Counted from the stretch's first letter, positions 7,703-16,878 are shown. The stretch: 64,000 nt of DNA from Bacillus sp. BGMRC 2118 (GCA_008364785.1 VTTJ01000010.1:124001-188000), one strand, 5' to 3'. The notes: generated by a model from the letters alone, not told the origin. Numbers and translations: made by a program.

Positions 7703-7787
7703 ATAAAGGGCAAACTACTCGAAAGAGTACGACGCAAAGCTATAGGGGCTACAGCAGAGATGCAATGCCAGCCAGCTGCGAATGAAG
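7703..7787 (+). promoter_or_regulatory. Cyclic-di-GMP-I (GEMM-I) riboswitch aptamer
   Basis: The conserved aptamer pieces occur in order: AAGGGCAAACTACTCGAAAG, GACGCAAAGC with GGGGCT, then ATGCCAGCCAGCTGC. CGAAAG is the GNRA tetraloop of P2, and CAAAGC is part of the ligand core. It is followed by a terminator hairpin and then a diguanylate cyclase gene, consistent with c-di-GMP sensing. A 70-codon frame overlaps it and is not a gene. Confidence 0.88.
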
Positions 7788-7829
7788 ATGCCTATTTTTA
7801 TTGTATGTTGATAAAGGTGGGCATTTTTT
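7788..7829 (+). terminator. Terminator in the c-di-GMP riboswitch expression platform
   Basis: ATGCCTATTTTTAT can pair with ATAAAGGTGGGCAT (two G-U/mismatch positions), followed by TTTTTT. It lies between the aptamer and the cyclase. Whether ligand turns transcription on or off cannot be decided by eye. Confidence 0.7.
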
Positions 7830-7901
7830 ATTGAGTCGTTTCTTTCCTAATGTTACTGCCCTTTTGATAAAATTTTGGATACTAAAAAGGAAGTGTAACT
7901 T

Positions 7902-9062
7902 GTGCAGAACCAAAAGCTGAAGTTATATCATTATAGTTACTGTACAATCTTTGCTCTCGCGTTTCTTTATTTCTATGAACCGGTTAGTGCTAATGGTTGG
8001 TGGGTCATTATCACCTTTTCTCTCGTAGCTGCTGTTTATGATTTACGTCCCATTGTCTTGCACTCGGGAGATAATTTGACACTCGCTACACCGTTATTGT
8101 TTACTGCAGGAGTACTATATGGTGTATCCACAATATTCCTCATTAATGTAATTGTTACATTTCTTCTCATCATCTATGTCCCAAAAAAATGGTTTATTCA
8201 TATATTCAACGGAGTACAATATACAATCTCAGGTACAATTGGATTATGGGTATATCAACTAATTGAATCTAGTTTATCTTTTGAATGGGACAAGCTTGTC
8301 GCATTTATAGGATTCTCCGTTGTTTATTACGTCTTTAATGTGCTTCTTCTTTCAACTTTCATCCATCTTGAAGGAGGTAGACCTTATAAGGATTTACTGC
8401 CGATATTTATGGAGAAAAAGACGATTATCCTATATTTCACTACATTAGCGATTGGTCTGCTCATGGTGACTGTAGTAGAGAATGAGGGATTAATAGGGTT
8501 TTTAGTCTTTTGTTTAATTTTATTTGGACTTACATTGACCTACCGCAGTTTTTATTCTATGTTCGATCATTTTAAATCTCTTTCGGAGAAGGATGAATTA
8601 ACAAAGCTATATAATCACCGATATTTCCAAGAAAGTCTTGAGAAATCCATTCAGCAAGGTAAGAAGGTTTCGTTGTTACTCATAGACTTGGATCATTTTA
8701 AGATATATAACGATACATTTGGTCATCCAAAAGGAGACGTGTTGCTGCGAGAAGTTTCATCCATTATTAAGAGAAGCATTCCCGAAACAGCCATTGCAAG
8801 TCGCTATGGAGGAGAGGAATTTACTGTCATACTTCCAGATGATGTTGAAAAGAAAAGTGCTGTAGCCATCGCAGAAAGAATCCGCTTAGCAGTCGCAAGT
8901 CACCAGTTTGAAGGTAGTGAGCAGATGCCATATAAATGTATTACGGTATCGATTGGCATTTCAGTCTATCCAGAGATGGCGAGAACGAGAGAAGGCTTAA
9001 TTGATCTAGCTGATCAGGCATTATATACAAGTAAAAATACTCGAAATACAGTAAGTTATTAG
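7902..9062 (+). CDS. Membrane-bound diguanylate cyclase (GGDEF domain)
   Basis: This 386-residue protein starts at GTG 7902. The first ~210 residues form six to seven membrane helices (for example WWVIITFSLVAAVYDL and FLINVIVTFLLIIYV) resembling a MASE-type sensor region. The C-terminal GGDEF domain starts at DELTKLYNHRYF and has the active motif GGEEF at residues 303-307, preceded by DLDHFKIYNDTFGH. It should make c-di-GMP from two GTP. The inhibitory I-site RxxD is absent: the aligned positions read IPET. Product feedback may therefore work through the upstream c-di-GMP riboswitch instead. The protein input signal is unknown. Confidence 0.9.
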   Translation: MQNQKLKLYHYSYCTIFALAFLYFYEPVSANGWWVIITFSLVAAVYDLRPIVLHSGDNLTLATPLLFTAGVLYGVSTIFLINVIVTFLLIIYVPKKWFIHIFNGVQYTISGTIGLWVYQLIESSLSFEWDKLVAFIGFSVVYYVFNVLLLSTFIHLEGGRPYKDLLPIFMEKKTIILYFTTLAIGLLMVTVVENEGLIGFLVFCLILFGLTLTYRSFYSMFDHFKSLSEKDELTKLYNHRYFQESLEKSIQQGKKVSLLLIDLDHFKIYNDTFGHPKGDVLLREVSSIIKRSIPETAIASRYGGEEFTVILPDDVEKKSAVAIAERIRLAVASHQFEGSEQMPYKCITVSIGISVYPEMARTREGLIDLADQALYTSKNTRNTVSY

Positions 9063-9068
9063 ATTAGA

Positions 9069-9103
9069 AAAAACCTTCCAGCGACAGTCTGGATGGTTTT
9101 TTG
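9069..9103. terminator. Bidirectional terminator between convergent genes
   Basis: AAAAACCTTCCAG pairs with CTGGATGGTTTTTT; A/T tracts on both sides serve the cyclase and the converging phospholipase-like gene. Confidence 0.8.
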
Positions 9104-9106
9104 TAG

Positions 9107-10027
9107 CTACAAGATAGGGTTAAAAAACTTATTTTCTAATCCAAGTGTACAGTCTTTTCCTGTATCATACGAGATGTTTCCGATACTCTCCTCAATTTGA
9201 GCTAACAGTTGTTTTTCCCCTGTATGCCAATATTCCTGAAGAAGTGAAAGAATAAGATTGCCTTCTCTTTCTGCCTTTTCAAATAGTGTTAGGAAGGATT
9301 CTTCTGATTCTTCTTGGTCGTTCGTAGGATGTAACCATTTTGTGTTAGTCTCGTTTAAATAATCTTTGTCATCTACATGTTTTTGGTAGGAAAATGGAGC
9401 AATATGCTCTTTAAGTAATAAATTTTTCCAACCGTAAGGATCGTGTAATATCTGTAAGGCCCTCATCATATGTTGATAAGATTTGTTCACGTAGTCTGCA
9501 GGCATATCCCTTGCCTCAGAAGTGAACACTTTTTCAATTAGTGCTGTTAACATATGACGAATTGGTTCGTATAATGCTCTACCCACATACAACTCTTTAT
9601 GGACTTGTAGTTTATACGTTTCTCTCTTTCTCCATCTTTTCATCAACAATGTATCAATAATAATTTCTAATCGTTGATGACGATTTCCTTCGTTACCAGA
9701 ACGATAATTAATATATGGATGTGTATTACGGTCTAGAAGATGATGAGTGACAAACCCTGCGATATAGGCTCGTAACTTTGGATCATTATGCTGATATCCA
9801 TACTGAATCAACTCCGATAAAAATATTCCGCATTTCTCATAATGTAGTTTGTTCCCAATAATCCCTACCGGTTTCGATTGCCAAGGAAAGAAATTATGAT
9901 AAAAGAATGGATCTGGCCCTTGTGTTCCTAACTGGTAAAATGGCTTAAAGTCACGTAAAAAATCCTCAAATCCTACTGCCTTTGCCACTTTTTCACCATA
10001 TAAAATATGAGTCCATACATTTGGCAT
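9107..10027 (-). CDS. Zinc-dependent phospholipase C-family protein
   Basis: This 306-residue protein begins MPNVWTHILYGEKVA. The early Trp and His, plus HHLLDRNTHPYINYR near residue 90-105, fit the zinc-dependent phospholipase C / PF00882 fold, where N-terminal Trp and several His/Asp residues bind zinc. There is no signal peptide, so it would be cytoplasmic, unlike secreted PLC toxins. The second half (LHDPYGWKN, then an acidic DQEESEESFLTLFEKAE) is less recognisable. The start has AGGGGTG upstream. Its substrate is unknown; a lipid or phosphoester is only inferred from the fold. Confidence 0.75.
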   Translation of the reverse strand: MPNVWTHILYGEKVAKAVGFEDFLRDFKPFYQLGTQGPDPFFYHNFFPWQSKPVGIIGNKLHYEKCGIFLSELIQYGYQHNDPKLRAYIAGFVTHHLLDRNTHPYINYRSGNEGNRHQRLEIIIDTLLMKRWRKRETYKLQVHKELYVGRALYEPIRHMLTALIEKVFTSEARDMPADYVNKSYQHMMRALQILHDPYGWKNLLLKEHIAPFSYQKHVDDKDYLNETNTKWLHPTNDQEESEESFLTLFEKAEREGNLILSLLQEYWHTGEKQLLAQIEESIGNISYDTGKDCTLGLENKFFNPIL

Positions 10028-10123
10028 CTAGTATCACCCCTGTACACAAAATATTCCGTCAGTTTAATGCTTATGTTAAGTATATCGTTAGAGTAAATGT
10101 GTTAAAAGATAAAAAAACAAAAA

Positions 10124-10149
10124 GCATTCAAATGAACACATTTGAATGC
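10124..10149 (-). terminator. Terminator of the 510-residue membrane protein gene
   Basis: A perfect stem GCATTCAAATG / CATTTGAATGC with a 4-base loop, followed on the minus strand by TTTTTGTTTTTTT. Confidence 0.85.
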
Positions 10150-10161
10150 CTTTTGTGATTG

Positions 10162-11694
10162 TTAGAATACAAACGGCCCTACCATTATTACCATCATGAA
10201 CATATGAAGAGATACGATGTAGACAACATTTACTTCTTCACTCCACTCTTTGTTACGAACGACATAGTAAATTAAGAAGGATAATGCTGCTGTTACTAAT
10301 GGTAAGATAAACTGACTATAAGAAAAATCAATAAAGAATGGACCTTCGCTAATACTTGGTGAATCAAAGAATCGTTGGATGAAATAAAATTGCGTAATAA
10401 AATAAGATGCTATAGCAATCCACATAAATCTCGTTTTATTGTAAATGTTAAAGAAATTCATACTGATGAGTAACACAGTCGGTGGAATGAGAACTAGGAA
10501 TGATACAGCTAAGAAAATCAAGGCACCTGAGAGTGAGAAAATAGTTCTAGAAATAGCCTGCACATAATCACTCTTTGTGAGTTTCAAGCTTGATTCAATA
10601 GCCTTCTCATTTGTACTAGCACCCATTACATAGTAAATGTCCTTTTTAGCATCAAAGTCTAACCAAGTTATGATACTTTCATTAATCATCATTGGTTTTG
10701 AAGATTGTAAGTCACTTGTCCCTATACGACTAGCTGTCCATGTATCATTAAGCAGCTCTGCCTTGAAGACATTTGTCAGATCGCGACCATTTAGTTCATT
10801 GGTAGAGGCAAACAATAGATTTACCTTATTGTCCATTTCTACAATATTAAAGTTTTTAATTAATGGAAGTTGATCTTCCCCTTCAAAAACTTTTAATTTA
10901 GTAAACGTCAGTTCATTTGGAAGACTTGCTAACGGCGAATTTGTATAGAAGTTTGTGAGTTGTAAATCTCCCCCACCTTTACGGCTAGAAGATGTATAAA
11001 TGATATGTATCGAGCCATCAATAATGGAATAGTCTACACCAGAGTATGAGTCCAGGTTTGTATTATATTGAAATAACTCTGTAGTCTTCCAATTGGATTC
11101 AGTATTTTGGTGCAGTGAAAATAATAAAATACTTGCATCTGCTTTTGTAACAGTCATAAAGCTTGTTGCATCCAATGTCACAACTAAATCTTCAATAGGT
11201 CCAGCTAGTAGTGATTGTTTAACAGGCTCGAACGACTTCAGATCGATAGTGTAGATATCTTGTTCTGTTACAGCCACAGCTAGATTTTCATTTGCTTTAA
11301 ATTGCTTAACATCTTCTAATAGATTCTTCGATTCACCTGAAGCAGAATGTAATGTAAGTGTATTATTTTTTACATACATAACATCTGTTCCATTCGTCCA
11401 GAAGGTATCTTGTGAACCAATTGGCACTTTAATGTCCGAATGTTTTTGTACGGTTAAATCTGGTTTCACGGTTTGGTGTAGGATTTTTCCATTGTTAGGA
11501 GTATATAAATCTATTCCATTTTCCGTTTGAATCGATAGTGGAGAACGGTTATCCGTTTCTAAGCCTAAATTAATGGAGCGACTCCAGGATTCATGATTGG
11601 AGTTTTGTTCAGAATCTAAAAAGTTAAAAAACTGAATCGTAAGTACAAAAATTAATAATAAAATAAAAGGCAGACTAGCTTTCAATTTATTCAT
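10162..11694 (-). CDS. Membrane-anchored protein of unknown function with large extracytoplasmic domain
   Basis: I do not recognise a family for this 510-residue protein. One membrane segment (about 8-25, FILLLIFVLTIQFFNF) is followed by roughly 350 polar residues and four or five C-terminal helices: LSGALIFLAVSFLVLIPPTV, MWIAIASYFITQFYF, LPLVTAALSFLIYYV and VSLHMFMMVIMVGPFVF. The ectodomain has short recurring beta-type stretches (DVMYVKNNTLTLHS, DIYTIDLKSF, IHIIYTSSS) suggestive of a beta-propeller, but this is only an impression. It contains no Cys. The gene is monocistronic, with GGGGGA before the ATG and its own terminator. Confidence 0.65.
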   Translation of the reverse strand: MNKLKASLPFILLLIFVLTIQFFNFLDSEQNSNHESWSRSINLGLETDNRSPLSIQTENGIDLYTPNNGKILHQTVKPDLTVQKHSDIKVPIGSQDTFWTNGTDVMYVKNNTLTLHSASGESKNLLEDVKQFKANENLAVAVTEQDIYTIDLKSFEPVKQSLLAGPIEDLVVTLDATSFMTVTKADASILLFSLHQNTESNWKTTELFQYNTNLDSYSGVDYSIIDGSIHIIYTSSSRKGGGDLQLTNFYTNSPLASLPNELTFTKLKVFEGEDQLPLIKNFNIVEMDNKVNLLFASTNELNGRDLTNVFKAELLNDTWTASRIGTSDLQSSKPMMINESIITWLDFDAKKDIYYVMGASTNEKAIESSLKLTKSDYVQAISRTIFSLSGALIFLAVSFLVLIPPTVLLISMNFFNIYNKTRFMWIAIASYFITQFYFIQRFFDSPSISEGPFFIDFSYSQFILPLVTAALSFLIYYVVRNKEWSEEVNVVYIVSLHMFMMVIMVGPFVF

Positions 11695-11853
11695 AGTTTT
11701 TCCCCCAAGCTAGGCCATTTTCACAAAAAAATTATCGTGATTGACCCTTTTTTATGCTTAGTATACCATTAATGGAAAAAAAAGGCACTTAAAATCATCC
11801 TGCTTACTTAAGAAACAAGAAAGTTATTGTTCTCTTTCATGCATAAAAAGAAG

Positions 11854-11883
11854 AAGCCAGCACCAAAATTTTTGGTGCTAGCT
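11854..11883 (-). terminator. Terminator of ampS
   Basis: AGCACCAAAA / TTTTGGTGCT hairpin; on the minus strand followed by GGCTTCTTTTT. Confidence 0.8.
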
Positions 11884-11890
11884 TAATCTT

Positions 11891-13120
11891 TTACACCCAG
11901 CTTCCGTTGCGGAAAAGTGGTTCTACTTTGCCATCAGCTGTGATAGCATCGATATCCATTTGTTCTGAGCCAATCATAAAATCTACATGTACTAAGCTAG
12001 TATTAGACCCATTTTTACTAAGCTCTTCCTGACTCATGTTCGTGCCATTTTCAATACATGTCGGATACGCAGAACCAATTGCCAAATGGTTTGATGCATT
12101 TTCGTCATATAACGTGTTATAGAAAATTGTATTTGATTGAGCGATAGGTGATGAATGAGGAACTAATGCAACTTCCCCTAGGAAACTTGCACCTTCATCA
12201 GTCTCAATTAGACGCTTTAATGTTTCATAACCTTCCTCAGCTGAAATTTCTACAATTTTTCCTTCTTTAAATGTTAATGAAAATTTGTTAATTACATTTC
12301 CAGAATAGATAAGTGGCATCGTACTTGTCACAATACCATTAACTCCGTCCTTCTTAGGAGTCGTGAACACTTCTTCAGTTGGAATGTTAGGGGTAAAAGA
12401 AACTCCGTTGGCATTTTTTCCGCCACCACCAATCCAGACATGCTTCTCTGGTAATTCAATGGTTAAATCTGTTCCAGGTGCACGGTAATGAAGCTTCTTA
12501 TACTTCTTCTCATTTAAAAACTGTACACGACTGAAAAGATTTGAACTATGGTCTTCCCATGCTTTAACAGGATCCTCCACATTAGCACGAGTACAAGTAA
12601 AGATTGCTTCCCACAATGTGTCAACTTGCTTTTCTTGAGGAATGTCAGGATATACTTTAGCTGCCCATTCAATGGTTGGAACAGATACAACACACCAGCT
12701 GATTTGACTAGCTTGTGTCATGTTTCTAAATTCCTTCATATGCTGGGCCATCGTTTTATTCGCTGTTGAAATTCGATCAGGATTAATCCCCTTTAATAAA
12801 TCAGGATTTTGTGCATAAATGGATAAATAGGCACACCCATCCTTAGCCATTTCTTCATAGCCTTTTACTTTCCATACTGGAAATTCAGCAAATGCCTCAT
12901 CAGGTGCATTCTCATATTTAATGCGCGTTAATACTTCATCGCTCCACTCTACATGGACATTTTTAGCGCCCGCATTGTAAGCTGATTCAGCAACAGCCCT
13001 AACATAATCTGCTGCTACTAGTGGTGCTGCAACTAATAATGTTTGTCCTTTTTGAATATTTAATCCGATTTTAACTGTTACTTCTGCATACTTTTTAAGA
13101 TTATCAGTAAAGTTAGTCAT
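11891..13120 (-). CDS. ampS: M29-family metalloaminopeptidase AmpS
   Basis: A 409-residue cytoplasmic aminopeptidase of the thermophilic-aminopeptidase (M29) family, which removes N-terminal residues from peptides using a two-metal centre. The family's ligand motifs are visible in order: NIPTEEVFTTP (Glu), GEVALVPHSSPI (Glu and His), IFYNTLYDENASNHLAIG (Tyr and His) and SLVHVDFMIGSEQMDID (His and Asp). The length is typical, and the N-terminus MTNFTDNLKKYAEVTVKIG is normal for AmpS. A weak AAAGGAG lies 5' of the ATG. It is transcribed alone. Confidence 0.9.
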   Translation of the reverse strand: MTNFTDNLKKYAEVTVKIGLNIQKGQTLLVAAPLVAADYVRAVAESAYNAGAKNVHVEWSDEVLTRIKYENAPDEAFAEFPVWKVKGYEEMAKDGCAYLSIYAQNPDLLKGINPDRISTANKTMAQHMKEFRNMTQASQISWCVVSVPTIEWAAKVYPDIPQEKQVDTLWEAIFTCTRANVEDPVKAWEDHSSNLFSRVQFLNEKKYKKLHYRAPGTDLTIELPEKHVWIGGGGKNANGVSFTPNIPTEEVFTTPKKDGVNGIVTSTMPLIYSGNVINKFSLTFKEGKIVEISAEEGYETLKRLIETDEGASFLGEVALVPHSSPIAQSNTIFYNTLYDENASNHLAIGSAYPTCIENGTNMSQEELSKNGSNTSLVHVDFMIGSEQMDIDAITADGKVEPLFRNGSWV

Positions 13121-13223
13121 GAGATTCTCCTTTAGATCGTGATATCTTTATTCTAGAAGAAACTCTAATAAAAGGAAACCGGAATTATAGAAAGCACATG
13201 TGGATTGCCCTATAATTAGGTTA

Positions 13224-13363
13224 GGATGTTTTCGTATAGATGCTTGCTTTCTGTAATCGCAAAAGCCAGATTTTTACCTTAGTATCTAGATATTGCCCTA
13301 CTATAACTGGTTGTGTGACCAGAATAATTGGTAACAAAAGCAATAAAGTATTAGAAAAGAGCC
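13224..13363 (-). mobile_element. MITE copy 1 (internally deleted)
   Basis: Reverse-oriented, 140 bp. Ends GGATGTTTTCGTATAGAT and TATTAGAAAAGAGCC, with the middle shortened. Flanks TTAGGTTA and TTAGGTAA match at 7 of 8 bases, a likely target-site duplication. Confidence 0.8.
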
Positions 13364-13395
13364 TTAGGTAAGAGAAGGAAAGGGTTGAAGGAATC

Positions 13396-13794
13396 ATGGA
13401 CTATCCTATCGTTTTATTTGATGGTGTTTGCAATTTGTGTAATGGGGCTGTTCAGTTCTTAATCAAACACGACAAGAAGGAAAGACTTAGATTTGCATCG
13501 CTTCAATCAGAGACTGGACAGAAGATCCTAACTGAGTATGGATATTCAACCAATCAATTCGATAGCATTATCCTCGTTTCCAACCAAAAGGTATATGAAA
13601 AGTCAGATGCAGCCTTAGCTATATGCAGTGAAATAGGAGGCGTATTTTCACTGTGCAAAGTTATGTACATCATTCCAAAAAGGTTAAGGGATTCTCTATA
13701 TTCATTGATTGCACGAAACCGATACAAGTGGTTTGGTAAACAGGATTATTGTATGTTGCCCACCCCGGAGTTAAGAAAACGCTTTCTCGAATAA
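13396..13794 (+). CDS. yuxK: DCC-family thiol-disulfide oxidoreductase-like protein (DUF393), YuxK-like
   Basis: The 132 residues begin YPIVLFDGVCNLCNGAVQFL, containing the DxxCxxC motif that names the DCC family (D9, C12, C15). The rest (RFASLQSETGQKIL, then YEKSDAALAICSEIGG and a CMLP tail) matches YuxK homologues throughout. It has no signal peptide. A thioredoxin-like redox role is predicted for the family but not demonstrated here. It stands alone between a MITE and its own terminator. Confidence 0.85.
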   Translation: MDYPIVLFDGVCNLCNGAVQFLIKHDKKERLRFASLQSETGQKILTEYGYSTNQFDSIILVSNQKVYEKSDAALAICSEIGGVFSLCKVMYIIPKRLRDSLYSLIARNRYKWFGKQDYCMLPTPELRKRFLE

Positions 13795-13807
13795 TTTAGT
13801 TACAGGA

Positions 13808-13840
13808 ACTCAAGCTATCGATCGAAACTTGGGTTTTTTT
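13808..13840 (+). terminator. Terminator after yuxK
   Basis: ACTCAAG / CTTGGGT stem with an AT-rich loop, followed by seven T's. Confidence 0.8.
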
Positions 13841-13945
13841 GCCGTAATACAGGTATAATAATGAGTAGAGACAACTTGATTGGGATCAAGGCACTATGTT
13901 ATTTTCTACTAGTATTTTAAGCAGGAAACAGAAAGGACGTTTGAC

Positions 13946-15358
13946 ATGTCAAAACAACAAATTGGTGTAATAGGACTCGCTGTAATGGGTAAAAATCTGG
14001 CACTCAACATTGAGAGTAGAGGATACTCAGTATCTGTATATAACCGTTCAAGTGAGAAAACAGACAGTATGCTACAAGAGAATCCAGGAAAAAATCTAAA
14101 ACCTACATATACAATGGAAGAGTTTGTCGAATCATTAGAAACACCTCGTAGAATGCTATTAATGGTGCAAGCAGGGAAGGCAACGGATGCAACAATAGAA
14201 CAGCTAGTTCCATTATTAGATGAAGGTGACATTATTATTGATGGAGGAAATGCCTATTTTCCTGACACGATGCGCAGAAATAAAGAGCTTGCTGAAAAAG
14301 GCATTCGCTTTGTTGGAACAGGTGTATCTGGCGGAGAAGAGGGTGCGCTTAATGGACCATCAATTATGCCTGGAGGTCAGCGTGAAGCGTACGAGTTAGT
14401 TGAACCGATTTTAAAGGATATATCAGCAAATGTAGACGGTGACCCTTGTTGTACGTATATAGGTCCAGACGGTGCTGGTCACTATGTCAAGATGGTACAT
14501 AACGGAATTGAGTATGGTGATATGCAATTAATTAGTGAGGCATATTTCTTACTAAAGAATATTGCAGGTGTATCGGCAGAAGAGCTTCATGAAATTTTCT
14601 CTGAATGGAATAAGGGAGAATTAGACAGCTATCTAATTGAAATTACAGCAGACATCTTCACAAAGGTTGATGAAGAAACAGGAAAACCTATGGTTGATGT
14701 GATTCTTGATAAAGCAGGTCAAAAAGGAACAGGTAAGTGGACAAGTCAAAGTGCACTTGATTTAGGTGTACCGCTTCCGATTATTACTGAGTCTGTATTT
14801 GCCCGTTTTATCTCTGCACTTAAGGATGAGCGAGTAAAAGCAAGTAAGATCTTAGCTGGACCTGAAAAGAAAGAATTCAGAGGAGACAAAAGTGAGTTTA
14901 TTGAGTCTGTTCGCCGTGCATTGTACGCTAGTAAAATCTGCTCGTATGCTCAAGGATTTGCTCAAATGCGAGCGGCTTCAGAGGAGTATGATTGGAATTT
15001 AAACTATGGCGAAATTGCAATGATTTTCCGTGGTGGATGCATCATCCGTGCGCAATTCCTTCAAAAAATCAAGGAAGCGTATGATCGTGATCCAGGACTT
15101 GCAAATTTATTGCTTGATCCGTATTTCCAAGATATTATTGAAAATTACCAATCAGCTATGCGTGAGGTTGTATCAGTAGCTGTTCAAAACGGCATTCCAG
15201 TTCCTTGTTTCTCAAGTGCAATTGCCTATTTTGACAGCTATCGTACAAAAACATTACCTGCAAACTTATTGCAGGCACAACGTGACTACTTTGGTGCTCA
15301 TACATACCAACGTGTGGATAAGGAAGGTACATTCCATACAAATTGGATGGAAAAATAA
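13946..15358 (+). CDS. gndA: 6-phosphogluconate dehydrogenase, decarboxylating (NADP+)
   Basis: A 470-residue enzyme of the oxidative pentose phosphate pathway, converting 6-phosphogluconate to ribulose 5-phosphate with NADPH production. The dinucleotide fold IGVIGLAVMGKNLALNI is at the N-terminus, followed by VYNRSSEKTD, whose Asn-Arg pair favours NADP. The substrate motifs GGNAYFPDT, GVSGGEEGALNGPSIMPGG and GHYVKMVHNGIEYGDMQ (catalytic Lys) are intact, as is the C-terminal swapped tail QRDYFGAHTY. GTFHTNW near the end is standard. AAAGGACG precedes the ATG. zwf, for the preceding step, lies 3.3 kb away on the other strand. Confidence 0.96.
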   Translation: MSKQQIGVIGLAVMGKNLALNIESRGYSVSVYNRSSEKTDSMLQENPGKNLKPTYTMEEFVESLETPRRMLLMVQAGKATDATIEQLVPLLDEGDIIIDGGNAYFPDTMRRNKELAEKGIRFVGTGVSGGEEGALNGPSIMPGGQREAYELVEPILKDISANVDGDPCCTYIGPDGAGHYVKMVHNGIEYGDMQLISEAYFLLKNIAGVSAEELHEIFSEWNKGELDSYLIEITADIFTKVDEETGKPMVDVILDKAGQKGTGKWTSQSALDLGVPLPIITESVFARFISALKDERVKASKILAGPEKKEFRGDKSEFIESVRRALYASKICSYAQGFAQMRAASEEYDWNLNYGEIAMIFRGGCIIRAQFLQKIKEAYDRDPGLANLLLDPYFQDIIENYQSAMREVVSVAVQNGIPVPCFSSAIAYFDSYRTKTLPANLLQAQRDYFGAHTYQRVDKEGTFHTNWMEK

Positions 15359-15366
15359 TAAAACAG

Positions 15367-15400
15367 CCCCCGTTTCTTATGGAACCGGGGTTTGATTTTT
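15367..15400 (+). terminator. Terminator after gndA
   Basis: CCCCGTTTC pairs with GGAACCGGGG across TTAT, followed by TTTGATTTTTT. Confidence 0.85.
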
Positions 15401-15407
15401 TACTTAG

Positions 15408-15591
15408 GGCTCTTTTCTAGAATTTTGTTGCTTTTCGTACAATTATTCTGGGTGTATTCCAGTTTTAGAAGCAAATCGAGGTAGGATTAGAAACGAGCAA
15501 CACTCTTTATGTATAGAAGTATCTAGATACTAAGGTGAAAATCAAACTTTTGGAATTTTTGCGAGAAATTCACAATCTATACGAGAACAGC
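15408..15591 (+). mobile_element. MITE copy 2
   Basis: 184 bp, forward orientation, from GGCTCTTTTCTAGAATTTTG to ACGAGAACAGC. Flanks TTACTTAG and TTACTAAA agree at 6 of 8 positions. Confidence 0.85.
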
Positions 15592-15666
15592 TTACTAAAA
15601 AGAAATATGTATAATAGAATGAAGAATAATAAACAATAGCAAGGCTAATAGGAAAAGAGGGATCGT

Positions 15667-16878
15667 ATGGAGAACGGTTATACTCATTTTAATAAAACCT
15701 TATATTACAGCACAGTGCTTGTTGTAATTGCACTAATGCTTCTTGGTCTTTTTGTAGATAATCCACTTCGTCCCTATCATACAACAGGGTATATTACACA
15801 TGTCGTTCTTGTTATCCTTTTTTCTATTTGTTTATTTATGTACCCAACATTTGCAACTCGTAGCCTGAGATTTATCATCATCATTGTAGCATCAACCTAC
15901 TTCTATACGATTTTTTTCTTATATCCTGATACGTGGTCTAACTTTATTTTTTTATGCTTTATACCTGCCATTTCAATTCTTTTTTATGATAAAAGACTTT
16001 TTCATTTTTCTTTACTATTCAATACGATCTCAGTTATTTTGCTCTTTAGCTATATTACATTAGATGACCGAGGAATACTGTATTCATACATAAGGGAAGA
16101 CTTAATCGGAAATAGTATAAACTTTTTAGGTAGCCAAGCAATCTTGTACTTTATCTTTTATTTATCGTACGGACGGTTAAAGAAGCAGAGACTTTACTAT
16201 GAACAAATTAAACAATCAGAACGGCTAAAAACAACAGGACAACTGGCTGCTGCGGTGGCACATGAAATTAGAAACCCCTTAACCGTTGTGAAAGGTTTCT
16301 TACAGTTATATGAACAAGAGAGTGTAAATAATGAGAGTAGTAAGCGGCATTACTCGTTAATGATTAATGAATTAAACACAGCTGAACAAGTAATTTCTCA
16401 ATTTTTATCTGTTGCAAAGCCGGACAAGGACAGTGAGACCGAGTTGGTAAATGTGAAGGAGGTTCTTAGTAGTGTAACAGATTTACTAAGCTCTTATGGT
16501 CTTTTGCATGACAATAAGGTTGAACTTACTGCAATTGATAATTGTTTTATAGCAGCAAATACGATTGAGTTTAAACAGCTGTTAATAAATATTATTAAAA
16601 ATGCCATTGAAGCATCTAAAGTTGGTGATTGTGTAGTTATATCAGCTGAAAGAAAAAAAGGCATCGTTGAAATCAAAGTAGTGGATAATGGCAACGGGAT
16701 GACAAAGGAAGAAATTAATTCTCTTGGAACACCATTTTACTCATTAAAAACCAAAGGTACTGGACTCGGAATGATGATTTGCTTTAACATTGCGACAAAA
16801 TATAATGGAGTTATTCTTTTTGATAGCGTGAAGAATAAAGGAACTACGGTTACAATTAGGTTTCCAGCATCTAGATGA
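15667..16878 (+). CDS. Orphan membrane sensor histidine kinase (sporulation-kinase type)
   Basis: This 403-residue protein has about six membrane helices in residues 1-175 with almost no extracytoplasmic domain. A coiled linker KKQRLYYEQIKQSERLKTTG leads into the H-box AAVAHEIRNPLTVVKGF with phospho-acceptor H199. The ATPase domain shows the N-box NIIKNAIEA, the G1 motif VVDNGNGM and the G2 motif TKGTGLGM. The layout resembles KinB/KinC-type kinases that feed the Spo0 phosphorelay. No response regulator gene is adjacent, which is also usual for such kinases. The target is inferred, not shown. Confidence 0.88.
   Translation: MENGYTHFNKTLYYSTVLVVIALMLLGLFVDNPLRPYHTTGYITHVVLVILFSICLFMYPTFATRSLRFIIIIVASTYFYTIFFLYPDTWSNFIFLCFIPAISILFYDKRLFHFSLLFNTISVILLFSYITLDDRGILYSYIREDLIGNSINFLGSQAILYFIFYLSYGRLKKQRLYYEQIKQSERLKTTGQLAAAVAHEIRNPLTVVKGFLQLYEQESVNNESSKRHYSLMINELNTAEQVISQFLSVAKPDKDSETELVNVKEVLSSVTDLLSSYGLLHDNKVELTAIDNCFIAANTIEFKQLLINIIKNAIEASKVGDCVVISAERKKGIVEIKVVDNGNGMTKEEINSLGTPFYSLKTKGTGLGMMICFNIATKYNGVILFDSVKNKGTTVTIRFPASR

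Noticed and set aside
7573..7785. Open frame of 70 codons on the + strand
   Set aside because: It coincides with the c-di-GMP riboswitch aptamer, and its translation has no protein-like character or RBS.
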